Positions 24,748 to 33,506 of a stretch of 64,000 bases of DNA are shown piece after piece. Every line of letters starts with the position of its first letter. Position 1 is the first letter of the stretch. The position numbers were made by a program, and so were the translations under genes. The notes beneath the pieces are model-generated. The model ran no database searches and was not told the DNA's origin. It saw only the letters and a program-made list of their open reading frames with translations. The stretch is from Variovorax sp. PBL-E5 (GTDB taxonomy: Bacteria > Pseudomonadota > Gammaproteobacteria > Burkholderiales > Burkholderiaceae_C), in NCBI RefSeq assembly GCF_901827185.1, contig NZ_LR594671.1, positions 5,326,001-5,390,000 of the forward strand. The letters are read 5' to 3'.

Positions 24748-25539
24748 GTGATCGTCGAGCGCATCTGGACCGGCAATGCCTACCGCAACTACAACTACCT
24801 GATCGCCTGCCCCGAGACCGGCGAGGCGCTGGCGATCGATCCGCTCGATCACCAGAAGTGCCTGGCCGCCGCCAAGGACAAAGGCTGGCAGATCACGCAG
24901 ATCCTCAACACGCACGAGCACCACGACCACACCGGCGGCAACGCGGCCGTGGTCGCGGCCACCGGCGCGAAGCTGATCGCGCACCACAACGCCGGCTCGC
25001 GCATCGCGGGCGTGGACCGCGGCGTGAAGGCGGGCGACGTGATCAAGGTCGGCAAGACGGTCGAGCTCGAATGCATGGACACGCCCGGCCATACGATGTG
25101 CCACATCTGCCTGCGCTCGCACACCGAGCAGCCGGCGCTGTTCTCCGGCGACACGCTGTTCAATGCCGGCGCCGGCAACTGCCACAACGGCGGCAATGCA
25201 GAAGACCTCTACACCACCTTCGTCGATCAGCTCGCGAAGCTGCCGGGCGGCACGCGCGTCTATGCCGGGCACGACTACCTCGAGAACAACCTCAAGTTCA
25301 CGCTCGCGCGCGAATCCGACAACGCAGCGGCCAAGGCGCTGTTGCCGCGGGCGACGGGCCACGATCCGGCCAAGGCGCACGTCACGACGCTCGACGAGGA
25401 AAAGCAGATCAACACCTTCCTGCGCCTGAGCAGCCCGAGCGTCATCGCGGCGCTGCGCGAGGCCTTTCCCGATCTGCCCGAGAAGCCGGATCCGAAGACG
25501 GTGTTCGTCAAGCTGCGGGAATTGCGCAACCAGTGGTGA
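24748..25539 (+). CDS. gloB: Hydroxyacylglutathione hydrolase (glyoxalase II)
   Basis: A 263-residue metallo-beta-lactamase-fold enzyme. The HxHxDH site is complete (THEHHDH with His56, His58, Asp60, His61); further ligands are seen in DTPGHTMCH, FSGDTLFNAGAGNC and YAGHDYLENN. The C-terminal glutathione-binding helical region is present (KQINTFLR, then LRELRNQW). It hydrolyses S-D-lactoylglutathione in methylglyoxal detoxification. The start is GTG 24748, with TGGAG about nine bases upstream. It converges with the TesB gene, whose stop lies 18 bases away. Confidence 0.95.
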   Translation: MIVERIWTGNAYRNYNYLIACPETGEALAIDPLDHQKCLAAAKDKGWQITQILNTHEHHDHTGGNAAVVAATGAKLIAHHNAGSRIAGVDRGVKAGDVIKVGKTVELECMDTPGHTMCHICLRSHTEQPALFSGDTLFNAGAGNCHNGGNAEDLYTTFVDQLAKLPGGTRVYAGHDYLENNLKFTLARESDNAAAKALLPRATGHDPAKAHVTTLDEEKQINTFLRLSSPSVIAALREAFPDLPEKPDPKTVFVKLRELRNQW

Positions 25540-25557
25540 GCCGCGCGGGCGCCACCT

Positions 25558-26436
25558 TCAACCGCGCACGCGCAGCATCCCCTCCTGCGCGGCCGAAGCC
25601 ACCAGCCGCCCATCGCGCGTGAACACGCTGCCGCGGCACAAGGCCCGCGCCCCGCCCGCGCTCGGCGAATCGAGCACGTACAGCAGCCACTCGTCCAGGC
25701 GGAAATCGCGGTGGAACCACATCGCATGGTCAAGGCTCGCGGCGCGCACCTTGCCGCCGAAGAAGCTCAGGCCGTGCGGGCGCAGGGCGGCGCGCAGCAG
25801 GCCGTGGTCCGATGCATAGGCGAGCAAGGCGCGGTGCACGATCGGATCGTCGGGCAGCGGCGCGGTGGCGCGCATCCAGATCGCGCTGCCGGCCGGCCGC
25901 GGTACGGGCGCGAGCAGGTCATTGCTGTCGGTGCCGCGGTATTCGATGGCCTGCGGCTCGGTGCCCTTGACGCGCCAGGCCGCGGGCAGCCGGTCGCCGA
26001 GCGCGATGCGCTGCTGCAGTTCGCCTTGCAGGCTCTCAGGTTCCGGCTCCTCGGGCATCGCGGCCTGGTGCTCGATGCCCGAGGCCGCGCTTTGAAAGGA
26101 CGCCGACAACTCGAAGATCGTGCGCTCCTGCTGGCGCGCGACCACGTGGCGCGTGGTGAAGCTGCGGCCGTCGCGCACGCGGTCGACCGTGTACTCGATG
26201 GGCGCGTGTTCGCCCGGCAGCAGGAAATAGGCGTGCATCGAATGCATCGGGCGATCGGCCGCCACGGTGCGGCTCGCGGCGACCAGCGCCTGCCCCAGCA
26301 CCTGGCCGCCGTACACGCTCCGCGAGCCGATGTCTTCGCTTTGCGCGCGAAAGCGGTCCTCGCCCAGTGCTTCGAGGTCCATCAATGCGACGAGCTCGGC
26401 GACGCGGCGGGCGGCGGTGGTCGCGGGATCGCTCAT
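25558..26436 (-). CDS. tesB: Acyl-CoA thioesterase II (TesB family)
   Basis: A 292-residue double-hotdog thioesterase. The N-terminal hotdog has SRSVYGGQVLGQALVAASRT and HSMHAYFLLPG; the C-terminal hotdog has LAYASDHGLLRAALRPHGLS and ASLDHAMWFHRDFRLDEWLL followed by YVLDSPSA. The Asp in the second HxxD-type motif and the family Thr/Gln positions look present. It releases free acids from acyl-CoA. It is the last gene of the operon led by gentisate dioxygenase, two bases after the FAD oxidoreductase; why a thioesterase belongs there is not obvious. Confidence 0.93.
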   Translation of the reverse strand: MSDPATTAARRVAELVALMDLEALGEDRFRAQSEDIGSRSVYGGQVLGQALVAASRTVAADRPMHSMHAYFLLPGEHAPIEYTVDRVRDGRSFTTRHVVARQQERTIFELSASFQSAASGIEHQAAMPEEPEPESLQGELQQRIALGDRLPAAWRVKGTEPQAIEYRGTDSNDLLAPVPRPAGSAIWMRATAPLPDDPIVHRALLAYASDHGLLRAALRPHGLSFFGGKVRAASLDHAMWFHRDFRLDEWLLYVLDSPSAGGARALCRGSVFTRDGRLVASAAQEGMLRVRG

Positions 26437-26438
26437 CG

Positions 26439-27791
26439 TCAACGGTCCAGGTCCGCACCGTCGGCGACGAGCTTGCGCTGCAGCGCCGGCACGTCGACCG
26501 CGGCAAAGGCATCCGCGCCCAGCACCGCCGCGGCGGTGCCCGCGGCCTGCCCCATCACGAAGCAGCCGCCGCTGGCGCGCGCGGCCGATTGGCCCTCGTG
26601 CGTCATCGAGGCGCAGCGCCCGGCGACCAGCAGGTTGTCGACGCCGCACGGCACCAGCATGCGCCAGGGCAGCTGGTTGAAGGTGCGGCGCTCGTCGCGC
26701 GGGAAGGCCCACTCGATCTTGCCGGCCGCATGCATTTCCATCGGCCAGGCATTGATGCCGATGCTGTCGTCGAAGCGCGCGGACGACAGGATGTCCTCGC
26801 CGGTCAGCGCGTAGAGGCCTTCGATGCGCCGCGTCTCGCGGATGCCGACCTGCGGCGCGATCTCGACGATGGCCGATTGCTCGAAGCCCGGCACCTCGGC
26901 CTTCAAGAAGCGGAAGTACTCGCCGATCTGCCGCCGGCCTTCGACCTCGCCGTCGCTGAGTTCGCGCGCGTCGACGCCGTTCATCGCGCCGCCCGCGGCA
27001 TTGCGGATCTGCGTGACGTTGGCGCGCCATTCGCGCGGGTCGATCTGCGGCCGCAGGATCGCGCCTTCGCGCGGAAAGCGGTACGCATCCGGATCGCGCT
27101 CGCGCGCCTTCGCCATGAGATCGTTGATGGCCTTGAATTCGCCGACGGCCGCCAGCGCGCGCGCCGCATCGACGTGGCCGACGCGGAACATGGTGGACGG
27201 AAAGAGCCCGCTGCCATGGCCATCGCCGACCGCGAAGGGCACGCCCGCGAAGGCGGCGACATCGGCATCGCCGCTGGCGTCGATGAAGGCGTTGGCGCGG
27301 ATCGCCTGCCGGCCGGACTTGGTCTCGACCACCAGCGCCGCGATGCGCTGGGGTCCGTCCATCAGCACGTTCGCGGCCCAGGCATGGAACAGCAGCTGCA
27401 CGCCGGCGTCCAGCAGCAGCTGGTCGGCCGCGCACTTGTAGACCGAGGTGTCGTAGGAGCGCACGCGGATGCGGCCCTGCATGCCGTCCTGCGGCTTGTT
27501 GAGGCCGCCCATCGCATCGATGCGCGCGAGCAGGTCGTCGGCCACGCCGTGCACCAGCTGCGTCATCTCGCCCTCGCGCTTGCCGTAGAGCCCCGCGAAG
27601 TTGGTGACGCCGCCGGCCGTGCCCATGCCGCCGAGAAAGCCGTAGCGTTCGATCAGCAGCGTGCGCGCACCATGGCGCGCCGCGCTCACGCCGGCCGCGA
27701 TGCCGGCCGGGCCGCCGCCGACCACCACGACGTCGAACTCGCCGAAGACCGGCAGGCTGCGCGCGGGTTCGAGCAGCGAGGTGGCGGTCAT
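26439..27791 (-). CDS. FAD-dependent oxidoreductase (FAD_oxidored family)
   Basis: A 450-residue flavoprotein with an N-terminal Rossmann motif (FDVVVVGGGPAGIAAGVSAA, glycines 25-30) and the family-typical LLIERYGFLGGMGTAGGVTN. The middle has FIDASGDADVAAFAGVPF, and the end has NLLVAGRCASMTHEGQSAAR, which closes the FAD site. Related proteins oxidise or dehydrogenate organic acids, but the substrate is not predictable. The start is ATG 27791, overlapping the Bug stop by four bases. It belongs to the gentisate operon and may prepare the imported compound. Confidence 0.85.
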   Translation of the reverse strand: MTATSLLEPARSLPVFGEFDVVVVGGGPAGIAAGVSAARHGARTLLIERYGFLGGMGTAGGVTNFAGLYGKREGEMTQLVHGVADDLLARIDAMGGLNKPQDGMQGRIRVRSYDTSVYKCAADQLLLDAGVQLLFHAWAANVLMDGPQRIAALVVETKSGRQAIRANAFIDASGDADVAAFAGVPFAVGDGHGSGLFPSTMFRVGHVDAARALAAVGEFKAINDLMAKARERDPDAYRFPREGAILRPQIDPREWRANVTQIRNAAGGAMNGVDARELSDGEVEGRRQIGEYFRFLKAEVPGFEQSAIVEIAPQVGIRETRRIEGLYALTGEDILSSARFDDSIGINAWPMEMHAAGKIEWAFPRDERRTFNQLPWRMLVPCGVDNLLVAGRCASMTHEGQSAARASGGCFVMGQAAGTAAAVLGADAFAAVDVPALQRKLVADGADLDR

Positions 27792-28768
27792 TGGAGCTTG
27801 ATGCCCTTGGCGGAGATGATGGACTGCATGATCGCCGTCTCGGCCGCCACGCGGCTCTTGAGACCTTCGGCCGAAGTGCCCACTGCCTGCCAGCCCTGGT
27901 TGAAGAGCTGGCGACGCGTGTCGGCATTGCGCATGACCTCGGGCATGACCGCGGCCAGCCGGGCCTGCGCGGCCTTGGACAGGCGCGCCGGTCCGATCAG
28001 CGCGGTCCAGACCTCGAGATCGAAGTTCTTCAGGCCGGCATCGGCCAGCGGCGGCACTTCGGGCGCCAGCGGGCTGCGGCCGCTGGTGAGGCCGATGGCT
28101 TTGAGCTTGCCCGCGTTGACCTGCGAGATCGCCAGCCCCGGCGGCACCAGCGCCATCTGGATCTGGCCGCCGAGCAGCGCCGTCACCACGCCCGGGTTGC
28201 CCTGGAAGGGAATGTGCTCGGCCTGCACGCCGGGCATCCTCGTCTTCAGCAGCTCCATGCCCAGGTGGCCGACCGAGCCGACGCCGACCGAGCCGTAGTT
28301 CCACTTGTCGCCGCCCTTCTTCGCGGCGGCAAAGAAGGCCGCGCCGCCCGGCTCCGTGGGCGGTGCGACCAGCACCAGCGGCGCGGTCGCGATCAGCGAG
28401 ATGTAGCTGAAGTCGCGCGCCGGGTTGTAGGGCAGGTGCGGATACAGCATCTTGGCGGAGGTGAGATTGCCGTTGATCACGATGCCGAGCGTGTGGTCGT
28501 CGGTCGCCTTGGCCACCTGGTCGGTCGCGATGTTGCCCGACGCGCCGGAGCGGTTCTCGACGATCACCGGCTGGCCCAGCGCCCTGGCGAGCGGATCGGA
28601 GATGGCGCGCGCCGCCATGTCGGGCGTCGAGCCGGCCGGGAATCCGACCAGGAGGCGCACCGGCTTGGTCGGCCACGCGGGGGCCTGGGCCAGCGCAGCC
28701 AGCGGCGCGGCGCCGAGGGTCAGGCCGCAGGCGGCGATCAGGAGTGCGCGTTTCTTCAGGGACGGCAT
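27788..28768 (-). CDS. Bug-type (TTT) periplasmic solute-binding protein
   Basis: A 326-residue protein with a Sec signal (MPSLKKRALLIAACGLTLGA ending ALAQ). The mature part starts WPTKPVRLLVGFPAGSTPDM and contains VENRSGASGNIATDQVAKAT, the conserved Bug ligand-pocket segments. No TctA or TctB membrane gene is nearby. It lies in the gentisate operon between the 3-hydroxybenzoate hydroxylase and the FAD oxidoreductase, so it may bind an aromatic acid and either feed an uptake system elsewhere or act as a sensor. Ligand is inferred from context only. Confidence 0.93.
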   Translation of the reverse strand: MPSLKKRALLIAACGLTLGAAPLAALAQAPAWPTKPVRLLVGFPAGSTPDMAARAISDPLARALGQPVIVENRSGASGNIATDQVAKATDDHTLGIVINGNLTSAKMLYPHLPYNPARDFSYISLIATAPLVLVAPPTEPGGAAFFAAAKKGGDKWNYGSVGVGSVGHLGMELLKTRMPGVQAEHIPFQGNPGVVTALLGGQIQMALVPPGLAISQVNAGKLKAIGLTSGRSPLAPEVPPLADAGLKNFDLEVWTALIGPARLSKAAQARLAAVMPEVMRNADTRRQLFNQGWQAVGTSAEGLKSRVAAETAIMQSIISAKGIKLQ

Positions 28769-28821
28769 GAACGGTTTTCCTTTTTTCTGTGTGAGAGAAG
28801 AAGCTCGATTTTGCATTCGCA

Positions 28822-30042
28822 TCACGACAGGGCCGGCGACGCATCCGCAAGGCAGTGCGCGGGGTCCCACGCATAGAGCCATTCGACCGCATCGTAGTAG
28901 CGTTCGGGCGAGCGGCCGGTCCACAGGCTGTTGCGCACCAGGCGCTCGACACCCTTCGCATGGTAGAGGCGTCCCATCTCGCGCACCGACAGCACGACGC
29001 GCGCGGTGCGTGCCACGCGCGCCGAGGCATAGAGGCGGAAGGCGGCCGGCAGGTCGAAGCCGCAGGCCTCGACGGCGGCGCCGAGCGTGACCGCGTCCTC
29101 GAGCGCCATGCAGGCGCCCTGTGCGAGGTACTGCATCATCGGATGCGCGGCATCGCCGAGCAGCGTGGCCGGGCCGTGGCTCCAGTTCGCGATCGGCTCG
29201 CGGTCGGCGGTGCTCCAGCGCCGCCACGAGGTGGGCCGCTCCAGCAGCTGGCGCGGCCGCGCGTGCACGCCCTCGAAGTACGACATCACCTCCTGCTTGC
29301 TGCCATCGGTGACGCCCCATTCCTCGTGCTCGCGGCTGTGGAAGGTGACGACCAGGTTGTACTGCTCGCCGTGGCGCAGCGGGTAGTGCACCAGGTGGCA
29401 ATTCGGCCCGGCCCAGACCACGGGCGCATTCCAGCGCAGGTCCTCGGGCATGTCGGCGGCTGGCACCACGGCACGGTAGACCACGTGGCCCGAGACGCGC
29501 GGTGCATCGCCGACCAGCTTCTCGCGCACCACCGATTTCACGCCATCGCAGCCGACCACCGCATCGGCAGCAAAGCGACGCCCGTCGCGCGTGACGGCGA
29601 CCACGCCGCCGTCGCCGATGTCGAGCGCCTCGACCTGCGCCGAGGTGTGGAAGCGGATCAGCGGATGCTGCCGCACCGCCGCGTGGATCGCGCCGTGCAG
29701 ATCGGCGCGATGGCTCACCGCATAGGGATTGCGAAAGCGCGCGCGGAAGGCCTCGCCCACCGGCACCGAGGCGACCTCGCTGCAGTCGACCGCGTCCATC
29801 ATCACCAGGCGGTCGGTGAACACCGAGCCGCGCCGCACGGCCTCGCCGACGCCGAGCGCATCGAGCGCGGCGAACGCGTTGGGGCCCAGCTGCAGGCCGG
29901 CGCCGATCTCGCCGATCGCGGCGCTCTGCTCCAGCAGCTCGATCGGCAGACCCAGCCGCGCCAACGCCAGCGCCGCGGCCATGCCGCCGATGCCGCCGCC
30001 GATCAGCAGCACCGAGGGTTTGTCGTTGGGTGTCGTGTGCAT
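28822..30042 (-). CDS. 3-hydroxybenzoate 6-monooxygenase-like FAD hydroxylase
   Basis: A 406-residue class A flavoprotein hydroxylase. It has the FAD motif VLLIGGGIGGMAAALALARL (glycines 15-20), the DG motif VVGCDGVKSVVRE and the GD motif TLLGDAAHPMMQYLAQGACM followed by ALEDA. These features and the length match salicylate and 3-hydroxybenzoate hydroxylases. With gentisate 1,2-dioxygenase and fumarylpyruvate hydrolase as the next genes upstream, conversion of 3-hydroxybenzoate to gentisate is the best call; salicylate 5-hydroxylation usually needs a different multicomponent enzyme. Confidence 0.85.
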   Translation of the reverse strand: MHTTPNDKPSVLLIGGGIGGMAAALALARLGLPIELLEQSAAIGEIGAGLQLGPNAFAALDALGVGEAVRRGSVFTDRLVMMDAVDCSEVASVPVGEAFRARFRNPYAVSHRADLHGAIHAAVRQHPLIRFHTSAQVEALDIGDGGVVAVTRDGRRFAADAVVGCDGVKSVVREKLVGDAPRVSGHVVYRAVVPAADMPEDLRWNAPVVWAGPNCHLVHYPLRHGEQYNLVVTFHSREHEEWGVTDGSKQEVMSYFEGVHARPRQLLERPTSWRRWSTADREPIANWSHGPATLLGDAAHPMMQYLAQGACMALEDAVTLGAAVEACGFDLPAAFRLYASARVARTARVVLSVREMGRLYHAKGVERLVRNSLWTGRSPERYYDAVEWLYAWDPAHCLADASPALS

Positions 30043-30068
30043 GATGGTCTTCTCCCCTCGTTTCGAAT

Positions 30069-30773
30069 TCAGTCGATGCGTACGGTGATCGGCTCGAGGC
30101 CGTCGATGCGCACCGTCAGCGTCTGACCGGGCCGCACCGCGCCCACACCTTCCGGCGTGCCCGTGAAGATCAGGTCGCCGGGCTGCAGCGCGAACAGGGT
30201 AGACAGATGAGCGATGACTTCGTTCACCGACCAGATCAGGTGGCGCAGATCGCTCTTCTGCCGCACCTCGCCGTCGACCTCGAGCACGATCGCGCCCGAG
30301 ACGATCTCGCCGGCCTCGGCCAGCGGCCGGATCACGCCGACCGGCGCCGAGAAATCGAAGGCCTTGCCGATCTCCCACGGCCGGCCCTGCTCGCGCATCT
30401 TCATCTGCAGGTCGCGGCGCGTCATGTCGAGGCCGGCCGCATAGCCGCAGATGTGCGCCGCCGCGTCCTCGATCGCGATGTCGCGGCCGCCCCGGCCGAT
30501 CATCGCCACCAGCTCGGCTTCGAAGTGGTAGTTGGCCGTCTGCCCCGGATAGGGAATGCCGACGGTGTCGCCCGCGGGCACCGGCACGATCGATGCATCG
30601 TCGTTGGGCTTGCAGAAGAAGAAGGGCGGCTCGCGGTCGGGGTCGAAACCCATCTCGCGCGCATGCGCCGCATAGTTGCGGCCGACGCAGTAGACGCGGC
30701 GGACCGGGAAGAGGTCGGTCGAACCGGCGATGGGAAGGCCGACGACGGCCGGCGGTGAGAAGACGAAGGACAT
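30069..30773 (-). CDS. Fumarylacetoacetate hydrolase family protein, probable fumarylpyruvate hydrolase
   Basis: A 234-residue FAH-fold enzyme. Metal ligands expected in the family are visible as Glu85 and Glu87 in [12 protein letters not shown] and Asp116 in [10 protein letters not shown]; the [13 protein letters not shown] loop is also present. The short single-domain form matches NagK/fumarylpyruvate hydrolases, not full fumarylacetoacetase. It cleaves the ring-fission product of gentisate to pyruvate and fumarate or maleate. It lies between gentisate dioxygenase and the hydroxylase. No maleylpyruvate isomerase gene is present in the window. Confidence 0.88.
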   Translation of the reverse strand: MSFVFSPPAVVGLPIAGSTDLFPVRRVYCVGRNYAAHAREMGFDPDREPPFFFCKPNDDASIVPVPAGDTVGIPYPGQTANYHFEAELVAMIGRGGRDIAIEDAAAHICGYAAGLDMTRRDLQMKMREQGRPWEIGKAFDFSAPVGVIRPLAEAGEIVSGAIVLEVDGEVRQKSDLRHLIWSVNEVIAHLSTLFALQPGDLIFTGTPEGVGAVRPGQTLTVRIDGLEPITVRID

Positions 30774-30841
30774 GGGAACTCCTGCCGCATGCAGCGGCGC
30801 ATGGATGGATGAAAAAGACTTGCCGCTCGAGCGGCGACCGC

Positions 30842-31912
30842 TCAGGCGTCTTCTAGAAAGGCCTCGCGCAGGATGCCCATGGCCTGCTGGACGGGGCGGT
30901 CAGAGAAACTGAACAGCACGACCTCCTCGCTCGCCGACAAGCGCAGCGGCGCCCACGAAGGCACGACGAAGGTATCGCGCGGCCCGAAGTCGAAGCGCTG
31001 GCTGCCGATCTCGGCCGCGCCCCGGCCTTCGACCACGCTGTAGACCGCGCCATCGGTCGCGCGCTGTGTCTTGCCCTGGAAGCCGGCCGGCAGCAGTTGC
31101 AGCTGGGTGCCGATGGTCGGCATCGGCGAACCGCCGGTGAGCGGATTGATGTAGCGCAGCTTGTGGCCCAGCCAGGCATCGGGCGCTTCCTGCTTGTGCA
31201 GCTGCGCGAGCGCCTCGCGGCTGCGCGCATAGGGGTAGTTGAAGATCGGCGAGGTCATCGACACATGGTCGTGCCGTACCGGCACCATGTTGTGACCGAA
31301 GCGCGCGAGGCTGTGGCCCTCGGGCCGCGCGACGTGCTGCACCCTGGCATCGTCGTTCTCGGCGAAGCCGGCGTCGAAGAAGCGCAGCATCGGAATGTCG
31401 AGCCCGTCGAGCCAGACCACCGGCTCGCTCAGGCCGGCGATGCCTTCGTTGCCATGGTCGTGCCAGGCCCACGAGGGCGTGATGATGAAGTCGCCCGGGT
31501 ACATGGTGGTTCGCTCGCCCGCCACCGTGGTGTAGGCGCCCCGGCCGTCGACGATGAAGCGCAACGCCGACTGCACGTGGCGGTGCGAGGGCGCCACCTC
31601 GCCCGGCATGATCAGCTGCAGGCCGGCGTAGATCGACTGCGTGATCGACGAGCGGCCCGGCAGCGCCGGGTTCTCGAGCACCAGCACGCGCCGCACCGCT
31701 TCCTCGGCGGTGATGAGATCGGCCGATTCCATCAGCAGCGGCCGGATCTCGTCGTAGCGCCAGAGCGCCGGCACGCAGGGCGTCTGCGGCTCGCGCGGCA
31801 CCAGCGCGTGCAGCGATTCCCAGAGCGGCGTGAGGTTCAGCGGGCGGATGCGCTCGTAGTAGGCGCGGCGCTCGGCCGCATCGGTGCGTGCGGGCTGGGT
31901 GGCGGTGGTCAT
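30842..31912 (-). CDS. gtdA: Gentisate 1,2-dioxygenase
   Basis: A 356-residue bicupin dioxygenase. The iron ligands are seen in the first cupin as His110 and His112 in [13 protein letters not shown] and His151 in [10 protein letters not shown]. The second cupin has [20 protein letters not shown] and [12 protein letters not shown]. The length and motifs match gentisate dioxygenases, which open the ring of gentisate to maleylpyruvate using Fe(II) and O2. The start is ATG 31912. It is the first gene of its operon and diverges from a LysR gene with 135 bases between. Confidence 0.93.
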   Translation of the reverse strand: MTTATQPARTDAAERRAYYERIRPLNLTPLWESLHALVPREPQTPCVPALWRYDEIRPLLMESADLITAEEAVRRVLVLENPALPGRSSITQSIYAGLQLIMPGEVAPSHRHVQSALRFIVDGRGAYTTVAGERTTMYPGDFIITPSWAWHDHGNEGIAGLSEPVVWLDGLDIPMLRFFDAGFAENDDARVQHVARPEGHSLARFGHNMVPVRHDHVSMTSPIFNYPYARSREALAQLHKQEAPDAWLGHKLRYINPLTGGSPMPTIGTQLQLLPAGFQGKTQRATDGAVYSVVEGRGAAEIGSQRFDFGPRDTFVVPSWAPLRLSASEEVVLFSFSDRPVQQAMGILREAFLEDA

Positions 31913-31967
31913 GGGGATGTGTCTCCTGGCGGCAGGCGCCAATGCGCACATTGTTGGCCTGCCCTAC

Positions 31968-31994
31968 TATTTGTTCAAGACGCAGGGGAAATAC
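31968..31994. promoter_or_regulatory. Possible LysR-binding dyad before the gentisate operon
   Basis: The 135-base gap between gtdA and the LysR gene contains TATTT, a 16-base spacer and AAATA, an inverted repeat of LysR-site size. Placement between the two divergent genes supports a regulatory role, but the arms are short. Confidence 0.3.
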
Positions 31995-32047
31995 CTTGAA
32001 TCGCGATTTTCGATAATGGGGTCCCGCATCCCCGAGGAAGGATTCCG

Positions 32048-32962
32048 ATGGCCAAGCTCGATCTCGAATGGTTCGGCGTGTTCGACGAGATCTACAAGAC
32101 CGGCAGCGTCTCCAAGGCCGCCGACCGGCTCGGCATCGCGCAGGCTGCGGCCAGCACGATGTTGAACAAGCTGCGCGCGCATTTCGACGACCGGCTGTTC
32201 ACGCGCACGGCGCAGGGCATGCAGCCCACGCCCTATGCGCAGCGCATCTGCGTCCACGTGCGCGAGGTGCTGTCGCGCATCGAGCAGGCGCGCGGCAGCC
32301 GCGGCGGCTTCGATCCGGCCCAGGCACGGCGCGATTTCCGCATCTGCATGACCGACATCAGCGAGGTGGTGCTGCTGCCGACCCTGCTCGACCACCTGCG
32401 GCGCGTCGCGCCGGGCGTGCACATCGAGACCGAGATCATCTCGACCGAAAGCGGCCGCCGGCTGGAAGACGGCGAGGTCGATATCGCGGTCGGCTTCATG
32501 CCGCAGCTGGACGCGGGCTTCTACCAGCAGACGCTCTTCATGCAGAACTTCGTTTGCCTGGCGGCGCGCAACCACCCGCGCATCGGCGCGCGGCTCACGC
32601 GCAAGCGCTTCGAGGCCGAGGCGCACGCCATCATCTTGTCGTCCGGCACCGGCCATGCGATCGTCGACAAGACGATCGCGCGCCTCGGCCTGCAGCGCAA
32701 CGTGGTGGCGCGGCTGTCGAGCTTCCTGAGCGTGGCGCGGATCGTGGCGCACACCGAGCTGATCGTGATCGTGCCGCGCATCCTCGGCGAAGTGCTGGCG
32801 ACGCAGGAGCCGGTGCAGCTGCTGGAGCCGCCCTTTGCGCTGCCTTCCTATGCCGTCAAGCAACACTGGCACGAGCGCTTTCATGCGGATGCGGGCAACG
32901 CGTGGCTGCGGCGCACCATGGCCCAACTCTTTGGTCCCCAAACCGTCCCGGCGCTCGCATAA
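32048..32962 (+). CDS. LysR family transcriptional regulator of the gentisate operon
   Basis: A 304-residue LysR protein with the HTH in YKTGSVSKAADRLGIAQAAA followed by STMLNKLRAHFDDRLFTRT. The effector domain has FRICMTDISEVVLLPTLLDH and ends HERFHADAGNAWLRRTMAQL. The layout belongs to the NodD/NahR/NagR branch, which often senses aromatic acids. It diverges from gentisate dioxygenase and is the natural candidate activator of that operon. AGGA lies about 10 bases before the ATG at 32048. Confidence 0.93.
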   Translation: MAKLDLEWFGVFDEIYKTGSVSKAADRLGIAQAAASTMLNKLRAHFDDRLFTRTAQGMQPTPYAQRICVHVREVLSRIEQARGSRGGFDPAQARRDFRICMTDISEVVLLPTLLDHLRRVAPGVHIETEIISTESGRRLEDGEVDIAVGFMPQLDAGFYQQTLFMQNFVCLAARNHPRIGARLTRKRFEAEAHAIILSSGTGHAIVDKTIARLGLQRNVVARLSSFLSVARIVAHTELIVIVPRILGEVLATQEPVQLLEPPFALPSYAVKQHWHERFHADAGNAWLRRTMAQLFGPQTVPALA

Positions 32963-33003
32963 TCGCCGCGGGCGCCTCCTCCAACTCATCGCCCGGGCAC
33001 GCC

Positions 33004-33468
33004 ATGTCTTTCATCACCCTGCGCTTCCTCGCTGAACCCAGCACGGTCAATTTCGGCGGCAAGGTCCACGGCGGGACCGTGATGAAGTGGATCGACGAAG
33101 CCGGCTATGCCTGCGCCACGAGCTGGGCCAAGCGCTACTGCGTGACGGTGTTCATCGGCAGCATCCGCTTCCATCGGCCGATCATGATCGGCGACCTGGT
33201 CGAGGTCGAAGCCCGGCTGGCCTACACCGGCAAGACCAGCATGAACATCTCGGTCGAGGTGCGCAGCGGCGACATGAAGGGCGGCGAGATGCAGCGCACC
33301 ACCGAGTGCCTGATCGTCTTCGTCTCGGTCGATTCGCATGGCCGCACGCTGCCGATCGATGCCTTCGTGCCCGGCACGCCGGGCGAGATGGCGCTGGCCG
33401 AGCGCGCCCGCACGCATCTGGAGGCCTCGCGCACAGCCGCGGGCGTCGCATCGGGCGCCAACGCCTAG
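33004..33468 (+). CDS. Acyl-CoA thioesterase, hotdog fold (YciA/BACH type)
   Basis: A 154-residue single-hotdog protein with the family start STVNFGGKVHGGTVMKWIDE followed by AGYACA, where Asp and the HGG turn form the active site, and VFIGSIRFHRPIMIGDLVEV. It hydrolyses acyl-CoA thioesters with broad specificity. It begins 41 bases after the LysR stop on the same strand and converges with fahA. It seems unrelated to either aromatic operon. Confidence 0.92.
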   Translation: MSFITLRFLAEPSTVNFGGKVHGGTVMKWIDEAGYACATSWAKRYCVTVFIGSIRFHRPIMIGDLVEVEARLAYTGKTSMNISVEVRSGDMKGGEMQRTTECLIVFVSVDSHGRTLPIDAFVPGTPGEMALAERARTHLEASRTAAGVASGANA

Positions 33469-33506
33469 GCGCGCCCGCGCGGCGCAGGATCGACCGCGGC
33501 CGGCAC

